From positions 4,135,817 through 4,199,816 of the forward strand of contig BQWY01000001.1 in the NCBI GenBank assembly GCA_036984305.1: a stretch of DNA of 64,000 nt. The letters are read 5' to 3'. Made by a program: the position numbers and the translations under genes. This DNA is from Nitrospira sp. Its GTDB lineage: Bacteria; Nitrospirota; Nitrospiria; Nitrospirales; Nitrospiraceae. The notes beneath the pieces are model-generated. The model saw only the letters and a list, made by a program, of their open reading frames with translations. It made no database searches and was not told the origin of the DNA. Of this stretch, positions 47,269 to 57,277 are shown in pieces; the first letter of the stretch is position 1, and each line of letters opens with the position of its first letter.

Positions 47269-48747
47269 TTATGAGGAGCAGCTGACGCTAATGTGTTTGC
47301 CCCAGTTGGGCGGAGGAGCGGCATAGTGGTCCATGCCGGGGTGATCGGTGTAGGGATCGTGAAGGAGGGCCAGGAGCCGGTCGAGTTCCGCATAGTCTTT
47401 CTGTTGCGCCCGTTCGATGGCAGTCTGCGCCAAGTAGTTGCGGAGAACGTACTTCGGATTCACCCGGTTCATGCGCGCGCGGCGGTCCGCGTCTCCACTT
47501 CCCTCATGCGCAAGGCGCGCGCGGTAGCGGCGAGACCACGCCTCGAACCGGTCACGGTCCAGCACGTGCTCACGCACAGACTCGTTCGTCGCGGAAAGAT
47601 TCGTGTCGAAGGTGCCGAGTGCCCGGAAGGCATTCGTGTAATCCGCGTGGCTCTCCTCGAGCATGGAGAGCCAGTTCTCGATGAGCGAGCCATCGTCATC
47701 CTCCGCCTTTTCAAGCCCCAGCTTCCGGTTCATCTCCGCACGGTACCGCTCCTCGAACGTGCCGGTGTACGTGTTCAAAGCGGCTTTCAGGTCCTGCTTG
47801 TCCGCCAGGGGCAACAGCGCTTGAGCGAGACAACTCAGGTTCCAGAGTCCGATATACGGCTGTTGATTGAACGCATAGCGGCCGTTGTGATCCGAGTGAT
47901 TGCAGATGAACCCTGGATCGTAGTCGTCCATGAATCCATAGGGCCCATAGTCGAGCGTCAACCCGAGAATCGACATGTTGTCGGTGTTCATGACGCCGTG
48001 CGCCCATCCGACGGCCTGCCATTGAGCGATGAGCGAAGCCGTGCGCCGGACCACCTCCGCGAAGAACCGCGCGTACCGGTCCGAATCCGACGCAAGATGA
48101 GCATAGTGTTGGGCGATGACGTGATCGGCCAACGTTTTGAGATGCTCGTGCTGTTCACGATAGTAGAACACTTCGAACGATCCGAAGCGCACGTGCGAAG
48201 GCGCCATGCGCAGGAGGACCGCGCCGGTTTCCACCCGTTCCCGATAGACCTTGTCCTCGGTCCCCACGATGCTGAGCGCTCGCGTAGTCGGAATGCCAAG
48301 TCCGTGCATCGCCTCGCTGCAGAGGTATTCCCGTATCGTCGACCGGAGCACCGCACGACCGTCGCCGTCTCGGGAAAACGGGGTCCGCCCGGCTCCCTTC
48401 AGCTGAAGATCCCATTTCGCTCCGGCTTCGTTCCGGACTTCGCCCAGAAGAATCGCCCGCCCGTCTCCCAACTGCGGCACGTAGATGCCGAACTGATGGC
48501 CCGAATAGAGCATCGCGAGCGGTTCCATGCCGGGCACCAGCAAGTTGCCGCCGAACACCCCGGCAAACTCGGCCCGGGTCGCTTGGGATGTGTCGAGGTC
48601 GATGAGGGCTGCCGCCGCGGGATTGAAATGCACTAGAACGGGCGCATTCGTAAACGGGGTCGGATCGAGTTTCGCGTAGAACTCCTCCGGCAACCGAGCG
48701 TACGTGTTATCGAAAGACAACGTTTCCAGGGTACGAGTACCGGCCAT
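47269..48747 (-). CDS. selO: Protein adenylyltransferase SelO
   Basis: A 492-residue pseudokinase-fold AMP transferase (YdiU/SelO family), which attaches AMP to protein hydroxyl groups. The signature GHQFGIYVPQLGDGRAILLG, LQLKGAGRTPFSRDGDGRAV and MNTDNMSILGLTLDYGPYGF, with the metal-binding D and N, are intact. The chain ends SCSS, with Cys where animal SelO has selenocysteine. It is divergent from the inorganic-carbon locus. Redox response is a known theme of the family. Confidence 0.93.
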   Translation of the reverse strand: MAGTRTLETLSFDNTYARLPEEFYAKLDPTPFTNAPVLVHFNPAAAALIDLDTSQATRAEFAGVFGGNLLVPGMEPLAMLYSGHQFGIYVPQLGDGRAILLGEVRNEAGAKWDLQLKGAGRTPFSRDGDGRAVLRSTIREYLCSEAMHGLGIPTTRALSIVGTEDKVYRERVETGAVLLRMAPSHVRFGSFEVFYYREQHEHLKTLADHVIAQHYAHLASDSDRYARFFAEVVRRTASLIAQWQAVGWAHGVMNTDNMSILGLTLDYGPYGFMDDYDPGFICNHSDHNGRYAFNQQPYIGLWNLSCLAQALLPLADKQDLKAALNTYTGTFEERYRAEMNRKLGLEKAEDDDGSLIENWLSMLEESHADYTNAFRALGTFDTNLSATNESVREHVLDRDRFEAWSRRYRARLAHEGSGDADRRARMNRVNPKYVLRNYLAQTAIERAQQKDYAELDRLLALLHDPYTDHPGMDHYAAPPPNWGKHISVSCSS

Positions 48748-49147
48748 GCTTTGTTTGTATCATGTGGCCGACCGATCCAGCCAGAGCAGTGAAGTGTGGG
48801 ATGGGATGCCGGCGACGTTTCGAACACGTCGTTGCCTAAGCTCTTTGTCGCACCCACCCCCACCGACATAGGCCTTTCGGGCCCTCTCAGGTTGTTCATG
48901 AGACCCGCGCACGGTCACAGTTCTTGACGGTCCACTTGCAAGCATATTATTGATGGTGGCCGCAGACGGCCGGCGGCGCTGCAGACACCTCAATCAGCGA
49001 CGGTCAGGCAGAGCGGCGAGTGGAGTACGGTCTGGCCGTAGGACGACGAACCGTCTCGCGACACTGTCGCAGCACAAACGCGTCCGAGCCGCGTCGATCC
49101 TGCATCGACTCGATAATGCAGTTCGTTTGTTTTGGGATAGCGAGGTG
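48748..49147. promoter_or_regulatory. Divergent intergenic region upstream of dab locus
   Basis: About 400 bases between selO and the first dabB-like gene. TTGACG (48924-48929) and TATTAT (48945-48950) are 15 bases apart, slightly short of ideal, and would leave an untranslated leader of about 190 bases. No hairpin or repeat is clear. Confidence 0.3.
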
Positions 49148-50863
49148 ATGATGTCTGCCGTTCTGCTGATCCCGTTGCTACCGTTGCTGACCACGCTCAT
49201 CGTTGTGACCGGGAGCGACCGACCCAGTCGTACTCGCGCAAAGATCGCTGCGTGGCCGATCGTCGCGGCCTTCTTCGGCACCGTTATCACGCTATATGTG
49301 GTCGCCACGGAGGGACCGATCATCATTCGGCTTTACGATCCCGCCACCGCCCTGTCTGTGCCGGTGCCGTTGGGGTTCTACATAGACCGGCTCAGCGCCG
49401 TCATGATGGTCCTGATCTCCGCGATCGGCACCATCATCTACACTTACTCCATTGACTACATGTACCAGGAGCCCTACGAGCGCCGGTATCTTGCCATGCT
49501 TGGTGTCACCATTTTCACGCTTCTGTGCATGGTGTCGAGCGCCAATCTCATCATGTTATTTCTGTTCTGGCAGATCCTCACCTACTCGCTCTATATCCTG
49601 ATCCACAACCATGCCCACGGTGGGACCCTGGAGGGTGCCTTGCGCACCTTTACCATCTTGCGGGTCGGGGACGTCGCGTTTCTCGCGGGGATCGTCCTGG
49701 CCTATTGGACGTATGGGACAGTGGAATTCCCGGATCTCTTCACTGAGGCAGCGCGGTCGACTGCGACGGTATCACTCTTTCCAGGTCTGGAACTGAGCGG
49801 TGCAACGGCTGTCACGCTGTTGCTGTTGGTCGGGGGCATGAGCAAGTCCGCCCAGTTTCCTCTCCACATCTGGCTTCCTCGCTATCTCTACGCTCCGACA
49901 CCTGTCACGGCACTGTTGCATGCAGGGATCATCAATGCCGGGGGGTTCTTGATCAACCGTCTGGCGCCGCTCTTCGGACTGAGCTCCACGACGCTGCACG
50001 TTGCGTTCGCAATCGGGACAGTGACCGCGGTGCTGGGTGCATCGATGATGCTGGCGCAGAATGACATCAAGAATATGCTCGGCTTTTCCACGATCGGCCA
50101 GATGGGGTACATGATCATGGAATGTGGGTTGGGCGCGTTTTCCCTAGCCGTGTTCCACTTGATCGCGCATGGGCTCTTCAAGGCGACGGTGTTCTTGAAC
50201 TGTGGGAACGTCATCGGCCGGGCCCGTCTGGAACCGCATTATCCTCATTCCCATCCTGAGGCCGAGGAACAAGGCTATTCGAATCTGACTTGGCTGACCG
50301 GGTTCGTCACGACGTTGCTCATTCCCCTGCTTATTCTGTTGCTCACGCATGGCGCCTTGCAGATCCCGCTCTTGGAATCCCAAGGGACCGTGATCTTTCT
50401 GTTCTTCATCTGGATCACCTCATCGCAGGCCATTTTGACCTTGACGCGCTTGCGCCAGATCGCGTCGTGGAAGATCTCGGCCACCATGTTGCTGACGCTG
50501 TTGTTCGTCGTGTTTGTCTATCTGTTCGCGGTGGAGTCGTTTACGGCGTTCCTGTATCCCAATCCGGAAGACGTCGCGGCCTACTTCAAGGCGGCCGAGC
50601 TGCCGGGGCGGATGTTCGACATGATGATCGGGGCAGCCACGCTCACGACCATCCTCGGCTGGTGTTATGTGTACATGAAGGCTCATGGCCGCTCGCTGCC
50701 GGCCCCGGCCTGGATCAAATCCTTCCGGACTCGAGTCTACGTTCTCTTCCTCAACCGTCTCTATATTGACGAATGGGTCCATCGGCTTGGTCTCATTCAG
50801 CAGGTCGCGCTTCAACGCTTTGAAAGCACTGCACGGGAACGCAGTCCCGAGCGAGGCGCTTGA
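49148..50863 (+). CDS. dabB: DabB/NuoL-like proton-conducting membrane subunit, copy 1
   Basis: A 571-residue protein; ATG 49148 has AGCGAGG just upstream. It has about 14 membrane helices of the NuoL/MrpA family. Conserved parts are SADLIMLFLFW-like SANLIMLFLFWQILTYSLYI, SKSAQFPLHIWLP, PTPVTALLHAGIINAGGFLI and SQGTVIFLFFIWITSSQAIL. In the DAB system this subunit admits cations (protons or sodium) to power CO2 hydration by DabA. The second copy 108 bases downstream is a paralogue. Confidence 0.85.
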   Translation: MMSAVLLIPLLPLLTTLIVVTGSDRPSRTRAKIAAWPIVAAFFGTVITLYVVATEGPIIIRLYDPATALSVPVPLGFYIDRLSAVMMVLISAIGTIIYTYSIDYMYQEPYERRYLAMLGVTIFTLLCMVSSANLIMLFLFWQILTYSLYILIHNHAHGGTLEGALRTFTILRVGDVAFLAGIVLAYWTYGTVEFPDLFTEAARSTATVSLFPGLELSGATAVTLLLLVGGMSKSAQFPLHIWLPRYLYAPTPVTALLHAGIINAGGFLINRLAPLFGLSSTTLHVAFAIGTVTAVLGASMMLAQNDIKNMLGFSTIGQMGYMIMECGLGAFSLAVFHLIAHGLFKATVFLNCGNVIGRARLEPHYPHSHPEAEEQGYSNLTWLTGFVTTLLIPLLILLLTHGALQIPLLESQGTVIFLFFIWITSSQAILTLTRLRQIASWKISATMLLTLLFVVFVYLFAVESFTAFLYPNPEDVAAYFKAAELPGRMFDMMIGAATLTTILGWCYVYMKAHGRSLPAPAWIKSFRTRVYVLFLNRLYIDEWVHRLGLIQQVALQRFESTARERSPERGA

Positions 50864-50971
50864 CGAACGTTCAACACTCGTAATAATGGTTAGTCCGTTA
50901 TCGAAGGGCACGACGGGGCCCTGCAGCACGTTCGGAGAAGACCAGAGTGAGCGAGTCGTGAGGGTGATGAG

Positions 50972-52678
50972 GTGGTCGTGACGCTCGTGCTGCTCGTTCC
51001 ACTGTTTCTGCTGGTCGCGGCCGCTATCGTGCAGATCGGCTCGGACCACTCGCGGCACATGCGGGCCAAGATCGCCGCCTATCCCGTCGGGATTGCCTGC
51101 CTGGGAGCCGTCGGCACGCTCTATCAGGTCGCAAGTAGCGGTCCGATCTCCATTCGGTTCTACGATCTGTCCTCCGTCGCCTCCTTCGCCATTCCGATCG
51201 GTTTCTACGTCGATCGACTCAGCGCCATCATGATGACGTTGATCACGGGGGTCAGCGTCATCATCTACACCTATTCGGTCGGATACATGTTCCAGGATCG
51301 TCACGCCCGCCGCTATTTGGCGATGATCTGCCTGACGGATTTCGTGTTGATCTGTATGGTGTCCAGTTCCAACCTCATGATGCTCTTCCTGTTCTGGCAA
51401 GTCCTCAGCTATCTGCTGTATGTCCTCGCGCATAACCACGGCCATGCCGGGACCTTGGCCGGGGCGTTCAAGACCTTTACTCTGCTTCGGATCGCCGACA
51501 CTGCGTTCCTCGCCGGGATCGCACTCGCCTATCAACTTTACGGCACGCTCGAGTTCCAAGAGCTCTTCGCACGGGCCGCAGAGACCCCCATGACGTTGTC
51601 GCTCTGGCCCGGTATTGAGGTCAGTGGGGTCACGGCCATCACGTTGCTGTTCTTTGTCGGCGCGATGGGGAAGTCGGCACAGTTCCCCATTCACCTGTGG
51701 CTACCGGGATCGCTATTCGCGCCGACGCCGGTGCACGCGCTGTTACACGCCGGGATCATCAATGCCGGAGGATTCTTGATCAACCGTCTGGCCCCGCTCT
51801 TCGGGCTGAGTTCCGCGACGCTGCATACCGCGTTTGTCATCGGCACGCTGACCGCGATCCTCGGCGCCACGATGATGCTTGCTCAGAACGACATCAAGAA
51901 AACCCTCGGGTTTTCCACCATCGGCCAGATGGGTTATATGATCATGGAGTGCGGCCTCGGGGCCTTCGCTCTTGCCGTCTTCCACCTGATTGCGCACGGG
52001 CTGTTCAAAGCGACTGTCTTCCTAAATTGCGGCAATGTCATTCACAAAGCCAGGCAGGAACCGCACATGCCCCACACGGATCACCAGGAGGAGGAGCAGG
52101 TCTTTTCACCTCTGGCCTGGTCGACCGGCTTTCTGACCACGCTGGTTATTCCCCTCCTCATTCTCTTGCTCACGCACGGTGTCTTGCGCATCCCGCTGCT
52201 GGAATCACAGGGGACGGTCATTTTCCTCTTTTTCATTTGGATTACTTCCTCACAGGCCATCCTGACCCTGATACGGCTCCGCCAGGTCGCATCCTGGAAG
52301 GTCTCGGCCGCGATGCTCACGACCTTGTTGTTCATCATGTTCGTCTATCTAGGTGCTGCGGAAGCGTTCACGGCATTCCTCTATCCGAATCCGGAGGAAG
52401 TCGCGTCCTACTTCAAGGCGGCCGATCTGCCCGATTGGATCTTCGATCTCATCATTGTCCTGGCCACATTCCTCACGATCGCCGGATGGGCCTATCTGTA
52501 TTTAGTGGCCCACGGCCGAACCGTGCGAATCCCGGCGTGGATTGAAGCATTACGGATCCGTCTGTACCTTCCATTCATGAATCGACTCTACGCCGACGAA
52601 CTCTATTCTGTGCTGGGAAGCAGCATCATGAGGCTGGCCCACCAACTCGATAAACGTGAGCGGAGCTGGTCGCGATGA
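50972..52678 (+). CDS. dabB: DabB/NuoL-like proton-conducting membrane subunit, copy 2
   Basis: A 568-residue protein from GTG 50972. It matches copy 1 over its whole length, with nearly identical stretches such as LFKATVFLNCGNVI, ESQGTVIFLFFIWI and TAFLYPNPEEVASYFKAADL. The middle helices carry SKSAQFPIHLWLPGSLFAP and PTPVHALLHAGIINAGG. A tandem duplication is the simplest origin. Whether the two form one complex with DabA or work with different partners cannot be told. Its last codon overlaps the next gene by four bases. Confidence 0.85.
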   Translation: MVVTLVLLVPLFLLVAAAIVQIGSDHSRHMRAKIAAYPVGIACLGAVGTLYQVASSGPISIRFYDLSSVASFAIPIGFYVDRLSAIMMTLITGVSVIIYTYSVGYMFQDRHARRYLAMICLTDFVLICMVSSSNLMMLFLFWQVLSYLLYVLAHNHGHAGTLAGAFKTFTLLRIADTAFLAGIALAYQLYGTLEFQELFARAAETPMTLSLWPGIEVSGVTAITLLFFVGAMGKSAQFPIHLWLPGSLFAPTPVHALLHAGIINAGGFLINRLAPLFGLSSATLHTAFVIGTLTAILGATMMLAQNDIKKTLGFSTIGQMGYMIMECGLGAFALAVFHLIAHGLFKATVFLNCGNVIHKARQEPHMPHTDHQEEEQVFSPLAWSTGFLTTLVIPLLILLLTHGVLRIPLLESQGTVIFLFFIWITSSQAILTLIRLRQVASWKVSAAMLTTLLFIMFVYLGAAEAFTAFLYPNPEEVASYFKAADLPDWIFDLIIVLATFLTIAGWAYLYLVAHGRTVRIPAWIEALRIRLYLPFMNRLYADELYSVLGSSIMRLAHQLDKRERSWSR

Positions 52679-53985
52679 ATGACGGCACGCTCATCATCTG
52701 CCTGCTGGTCAGCCTTCCCTGGCTGGGGGCGCTGGCCAGCCGCGTGTTTTGGTCGAATCCGATTCAGTTGAAACGCGCCTGCGTCGCCTGGTCCGTCGTC
52801 AGCCTCGCAGCGGTGGTGGCATTGTCTACACAGCTCGCGATCCCACCGGAAGGCCTCTTGCCGCTGTATCTGCTGCCCCTGACCGCGACGATCTCGCTGT
52901 TAGGACAACCGCCCCATGCGGATCACCGGCAGTCGTGGGTCATCACATTACTTCTCCTCGGACTGGGCCTCTGCGTCCTGATCGCCCCTCTCATGGTCGG
53001 CTCCGTGGCCTTGCTGGTCCTGTTCGCGCTGATCGCCTTCCTGCTTCACCGTCACCATAGCGTCCTCTGGCCCATGTCCTGGTGGGGGATCGGAATCTAC
53101 GGGCTTGGTGCCCTCTGCACACTGTGTGCACTCGTGCCTGATCCAACGGTGGCTTCCGTCTCCGCGTTGGTGGCCTCTGCGGTGCTCTTGCCACTCATGC
53201 CCTTCCACGCCGGCCATTTGACGGCTATGACGCGGCTACCCGGCAACTTGCCATCGTTCATCGTGCTCTTGCTCCCGCTGGTCGGTCTCCACGAGCTCGT
53301 GACGGCCCTGGCGACCATCCCCGACGTGGTTGCCGAGACCGTTGGTCTCCTCGCTTTGGTGGGCGCCTTTTACGGCGCGGTCAAAGCGCTTGCCCAAACT
53401 CGTGTGCGCCTCTTGTTGGCGTATGCTAGTTTGTCGTTTTTCTCGATATTGTGGTGGTTTGCCGCGGCGACTCGATCAGCCACACCCCGCGCTGCCCTCT
53501 TGGTGGGAACGGTCGGCCTGGCCACCAGCGGACTCTTGGTCGCGTGGCAGGTTGTTCGTACCCGGTATGGAGACGACGTTGATCCGCAAGCCGTCAGCGG
53601 GTTGGCATCGGGGATGCCTCAATTTTCTGTCATTCTCTCGCTCATCGGATTGGCAGCCATGGGCCTGCCGCCCTTTGGCGTCTTTGCCGGGTTCATGGGA
53701 TTGCTGTTAAGTGCCCCCTTCCCCTCCTCGGGAGGCTTGGTCATCACCCTTCTCGCCTGGCTGGCCGCTTCGTGGTACATCATGCGGATGGTGCAAGGAC
53801 TGCTGTTCGGACTTCGGCGGCCCGAGTTGCGCTACATCGATGTGCTCCGCACCGAATTCGCTGCGCTCGTGATCGTGGTGCTGGTTCTGCTGGCGCTGGG
53901 TCTGGCACCTGCAACTCTTTTCACCCCTGATCAGACAGTGACCACCACGTATTCAGCCATGGGATCGGTTGTATGGACCCGGTAA
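52675..53985 (+). CDS. Divergent NuoL/NuoN-like membrane subunit
   Basis: A 436-residue protein with about 11 membrane helices. It starts at ATGA, overlapping the dabB copy-2 stop. It shares the family feel (LVASAVLLPLMPFHAGHLTA, LLLAYASLSFFSILWW, GLPPFGVFAGFMGLLLSA) but lacks the PTPVxALLHAG loop and the long C-terminal helix pair of the DabB copies. It is probably a membrane accessory or a degenerate antiporter-type subunit of the same complex. It overlaps dabA by 13 bases, so all are translated together. Confidence 0.72.
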   Translation: MNDGTLIICLLVSLPWLGALASRVFWSNPIQLKRACVAWSVVSLAAVVALSTQLAIPPEGLLPLYLLPLTATISLLGQPPHADHRQSWVITLLLLGLGLCVLIAPLMVGSVALLVLFALIAFLLHRHHSVLWPMSWWGIGIYGLGALCTLCALVPDPTVASVSALVASAVLLPLMPFHAGHLTAMTRLPGNLPSFIVLLLPLVGLHELVTALATIPDVVAETVGLLALVGAFYGAVKALAQTRVRLLLAYASLSFFSILWWFAAATRSATPRAALLVGTVGLATSGLLVAWQVVRTRYGDDVDPQAVSGLASGMPQFSVILSLIGLAAMGLPPFGVFAGFMGLLLSAPFPSSGGLVITLLAWLAASWYIMRMVQGLLFGLRRPELRYIDVLRTEFAALVIVVLVLLALGLAPATLFTPDQTVTTTYSAMGSVVWTR

Positions 53986-56900
53986 GCACGTCGCACGACC
54001 TTGAAACCAGACGGATGGAGCTTCGCGGTATCGTGAAGCTCGCCGGCGAAGTCATCGCGCAGTATTGGCCGATGCGAACGTTCGTCCATCACAATCCGCT
54101 CCATAGCCTGGAATACCTCCCTTTCGAGGAAACGGTGCGCCGCGGCAAACAATTCATGGGCGGAAACGGCTATCTCCCGAGCTGGATGTATCGCGAGTAC
54201 CTCAGAACCGGCCGGATTCAGTCGCGCCATCTCGACGAGGTTCTGCGGCCTCTCGCGCAGGACAAGCACGTGACCATCGGCTCCCGGCCCGTCACGCATG
54301 CCGAGGTCTTGCGTGCGAGCCTGGCCGAAGGGCTCTGTACGCCGGTGATCGAGCCGCTCGACGATCAGCTGCCGGATCCCTCCCGCGGCCTTATTGACCG
54401 CGTGGCGGCTCGGCTGGAATTCGGCATGATTGTTCCGGACCTTCAAGAACGCATACGCGCCATTGTAGAAGATGACCAAGCCGCGCTCGGACGCTGGTTG
54501 ACGCTCTCGCATTGGTGCGACGATACGCTCGGGGCGCAGATCGTCCGACAAATCAACGACCAGTTGATCAAGTGGTGCGAGGCGTTTCTCGACGAGGGGC
54601 ATGCGACCTGGGCCATGCCCGAACGAGAGCAGGGCCTTTACCAGGCATGGAAAACGATTGCCGTGCACGAGTGGTCGCCATGCGGGATCGAGGACAGCAA
54701 GCGAAAGATTGCTCAACTTCCCGAATATCCGGAAGATGCACTCCTGCAGAGTTTGGACGCGCTCGGCATCCCGGCCGAGCTTCGCCAGGACTACTTGTCA
54801 CTCCAGCTCACTGCCCTGCCAGGCTGGGCCGGTTTCATCAAGTGGCGGGGTGAAGAACGGGACTACCCCTGGCAACAGGCCTACCCCGTCGGACTCGTCA
54901 AGTTCCTGGCCATCCGACTCTGGTACGCACAGGAGCTGGTGCAGAAGGCCTGCCGTGAGGAACTCGGCATCGAGGGACGGTACGACGCCATCACGGCGTA
55001 CATGCGCAGCCGTCCCGAAGAGTATTACTTGCGCCGGCAACGCGTGGCAGGTCGTCTCCCCGCACTGTACGCCGAAGAAGTCGACAGGCTGGCGCACCGA
55101 AAAGGCACCGGCTGGCAGATCGTCCTTGACCGCTACAAGACGGAGGTCGTGCCGCGTCAGCAAACCGCCGCGCGTCGCGGGTCGGCGCGAACGCTGCTGA
55201 AGTTGGCTCGGTCTTTGGAGATTGATCCCGAACAACTAGCGGAGGCGACTCCCCAGAATCTCGCGCAACTTGTCGATTGGATTAACTCCTTTCCTGAATC
55301 CGACCACGGACCGGTCTGGCTGAAGGCATTCGAAGCCGGCTACCAAGAACGCCTGCTGGAACAACTACGAACACGAACCACCGACGCTGATCGCCCGCCG
55401 ACCACCCGTCCCTATTCGCAATCGGTCTACTGCATCGACGTGCGGTCGGAGCCGTTTCGTCGTCATCTCGAATCGGTCGGCCCACATGACACCTATGGCT
55501 TCGCCGGCTTCTTCGCCGCCTTTATACGCTATCGCGCTTGGGGCAAGGAGCACGACACGGAGCAGTTTCCCGTGATCATGCGCGCCAAGAACGAAGTGCG
55601 GGAGATTCCGCGCAGCTACCTCGACCATAAGGTTTCCACCCATCTCGCGCGCGCGAGATGGGTGCATGCCGGGCATACGTTGCTGCACGATCTGAAGGAA
55701 AACGTCGTCACCCCATACGTGATGGTCGAATCCCTCGGCTGGTTTTATGGACTCCCCATCTTTGGCAAGACGTTGATTCCCACTCTCTATCAACGCGTGA
55801 CCGCCTGGCTGAGACGGATGTTCGTTCCCTCCATTGCGACGACGCTCACGGTCGATAAGATAGCCCCGAGCGATATGGCGGAAATGTTGGCGGCTGAACA
55901 GCAGGCCGTGGTCCGAAGCGCGCTGCACGAACGATTCGGATTGCGCAGCTCCCGCATCACGCCGGCCCTGGTCGAGGGAGTTCGCCAACAGGCCCTCTCT
56001 GGATCGGACACTCCGGACCGATCACTGATCGAGGCAGCCGCGCAGGCAGGCCTTTCGACGGAGGTCTTGACCGAACTGGTGGAGATCTTGCGCAAAGAGT
56101 ACGAACTGAACGCCCGGGCCCTGTCGCACGAGAAGGAACGGATCACCAGAACCGGCTTCACGGTCGAGGAACAAACACTCACGGCTGACACCGCCTTGCG
56201 CATGATGGGACTAACGAAGAATTTCGCGCGCCTCGTCCTCTTCTGCGCCCACGGTAGCACGACCGAGAACAACCCGTACGAATCGGCCCTCGATTGCGGC
56301 GCCTGCGGCGGCAATGAAGGCAAGCCCAACGCGCGCACGCTGGCGATGATGGCGAACAATCCCAAAGTCCGTGAACGTCTTGCCAAACTCGGCATCGACA
56401 TACCTGCCGACACACATTTCCTGGCCGGCCAGATGAACACGACGACCGATGCGGTGGATCTGTTCGATCTGGAGGACGTACCGCCGACCCATCGAGCAGA
56501 CCTGGCGCGCTTACAAGAGGATTTGAAGGAAGCATCGCAGCTGACTAGCCAGGAACGCTGTGCGCGGCTTCCCGACGTCCACCAGAGGCTCCAAGAAGCC
56601 AAAGCCGAGGCCCACGTCAGGCAACGGAGCGTCGATTGGAGTCAGGTCCGGCCTGAATGGGGCCTGTCCAGCAATACGGCCTTCGTGATCGGGCGGCGGG
56701 ATCTCACAAAAGGCTTGGACCTCGGCGGGCGCGTCTTCCTCCATTCCTACGATTATCGCGAGGACCCGAACAACCGGCTGCTCGAGGTCCTGCTGACGGC
56801 GCCGCAAGTGGTTGCGCAATGGATCAACATGGAACACTACTTTTCAACGGTCGACAACGAAGTCTATGGGAGCGGGAGCAAGATTTACCACAATGTGGTC

Positions 56901-57188
56901 GGACGGCTTGGCGTCATGTCCGGTCCCTGGAGCGACCTCCGGCTCGGACTCGCCAGGCAAACCGTCATGAACGGGGACATGCCCTATCACGAACCGATGC
57001 GATTGCTCACCATTATCGAAGCCCCGCGCGAACGTATCGAAAAGCTGATTGCACGGCACGAAGTGCTCCAGCACTACTATCATAACGAATGGGTTCACCT
57101 CATCGCCCTCGACCCGAACGATCAGGTATGGTATCGCTATCGCCCCGATGCGACATGGAGCTTGATTGAGCAAGCTGTGCGGGCCTAG
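53973..57188 (+). CDS. dabA: DabA (DUF2309) inorganic-carbon transporter subunit
   Basis: A 1071-residue protein covering the whole DUF2309 family. N-terminal FVHHNPLHSLEYLPFEETV is the family hallmark. Cys487 and Asp489 sit in SVYCIDVRSEPF, and His760 and Cys775 in LVLFCAHGSTTENNP and LDCGACGG. The Cys-x-Asp pair and the His-to-Cys distance of 15 equal those of the characterised DabA, whose beta-carbonic-anhydrase-like site binds zinc. It hydrates CO2 vectorially, using the ion gradient passed by DabB, to trap bicarbonate in the cell. It overlaps the preceding membrane gene and is followed after 89 bases by a PII-like gene. Confidence 0.93.
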   Translation: MDPVSTSHDLETRRMELRGIVKLAGEVIAQYWPMRTFVHHNPLHSLEYLPFEETVRRGKQFMGGNGYLPSWMYREYLRTGRIQSRHLDEVLRPLAQDKHVTIGSRPVTHAEVLRASLAEGLCTPVIEPLDDQLPDPSRGLIDRVAARLEFGMIVPDLQERIRAIVEDDQAALGRWLTLSHWCDDTLGAQIVRQINDQLIKWCEAFLDEGHATWAMPEREQGLYQAWKTIAVHEWSPCGIEDSKRKIAQLPEYPEDALLQSLDALGIPAELRQDYLSLQLTALPGWAGFIKWRGEERDYPWQQAYPVGLVKFLAIRLWYAQELVQKACREELGIEGRYDAITAYMRSRPEEYYLRRQRVAGRLPALYAEEVDRLAHRKGTGWQIVLDRYKTEVVPRQQTAARRGSARTLLKLARSLEIDPEQLAEATPQNLAQLVDWINSFPESDHGPVWLKAFEAGYQERLLEQLRTRTTDADRPPTTRPYSQSVYCIDVRSEPFRRHLESVGPHDTYGFAGFFAAFIRYRAWGKEHDTEQFPVIMRAKNEVREIPRSYLDHKVSTHLARARWVHAGHTLLHDLKENVVTPYVMVESLGWFYGLPIFGKTLIPTLYQRVTAWLRRMFVPSIATTLTVDKIAPSDMAEMLAAEQQAVVRSALHERFGLRSSRITPALVEGVRQQALSGSDTPDRSLIEAAAQAGLSTEVLTELVEILRKEYELNARALSHEKERITRTGFTVEEQTLTADTALRMMGLTKNFARLVLFCAHGSTTENNPYESALDCGACGGNEGKPNARTLAMMANNPKVRERLAKLGIDIPADTHFLAGQMNTTTDAVDLFDLEDVPPTHRADLARLQEDLKEASQLTSQERCARLPDVHQRLQEAKAEAHVRQRSVDWSQVRPEWGLSSNTAFVIGRRDLTKGLDLGGRVFLHSYDYREDPNNRLLEVLLTAPQVVAQWINMEHYFSTVDNEVYGSGSKIYHNVVGRLGVMSGPWSDLRLGLARQTVMNGDMPYHEPMRLLTIIEAPRERIEKLIARHEVLQHYYHNEWVHLIALDPNDQVWYRYRPDATWSLIEQAVRA

Positions 57189-57277
57189 GCTAAGGCTCTG
57201 GTGAATCGCGCGTCCTTGTCCGATTCAGCCTAGTCCCAGGCTTAACGCTCGAAACAGGGCGGAAAGGAGAGAACCAG

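Noticed and set aside
47293..48636. 447-codon plus-strand frame
   Set aside because: Exact antisense of selO, rich in Arg and Val, with no recognised domain.
50420..51694. 424-codon minus-strand frame
   Set aside because: Antisense to both dabB copies; hydrophilic His/Asp/Gly-rich composition is the mirror of membrane helices.
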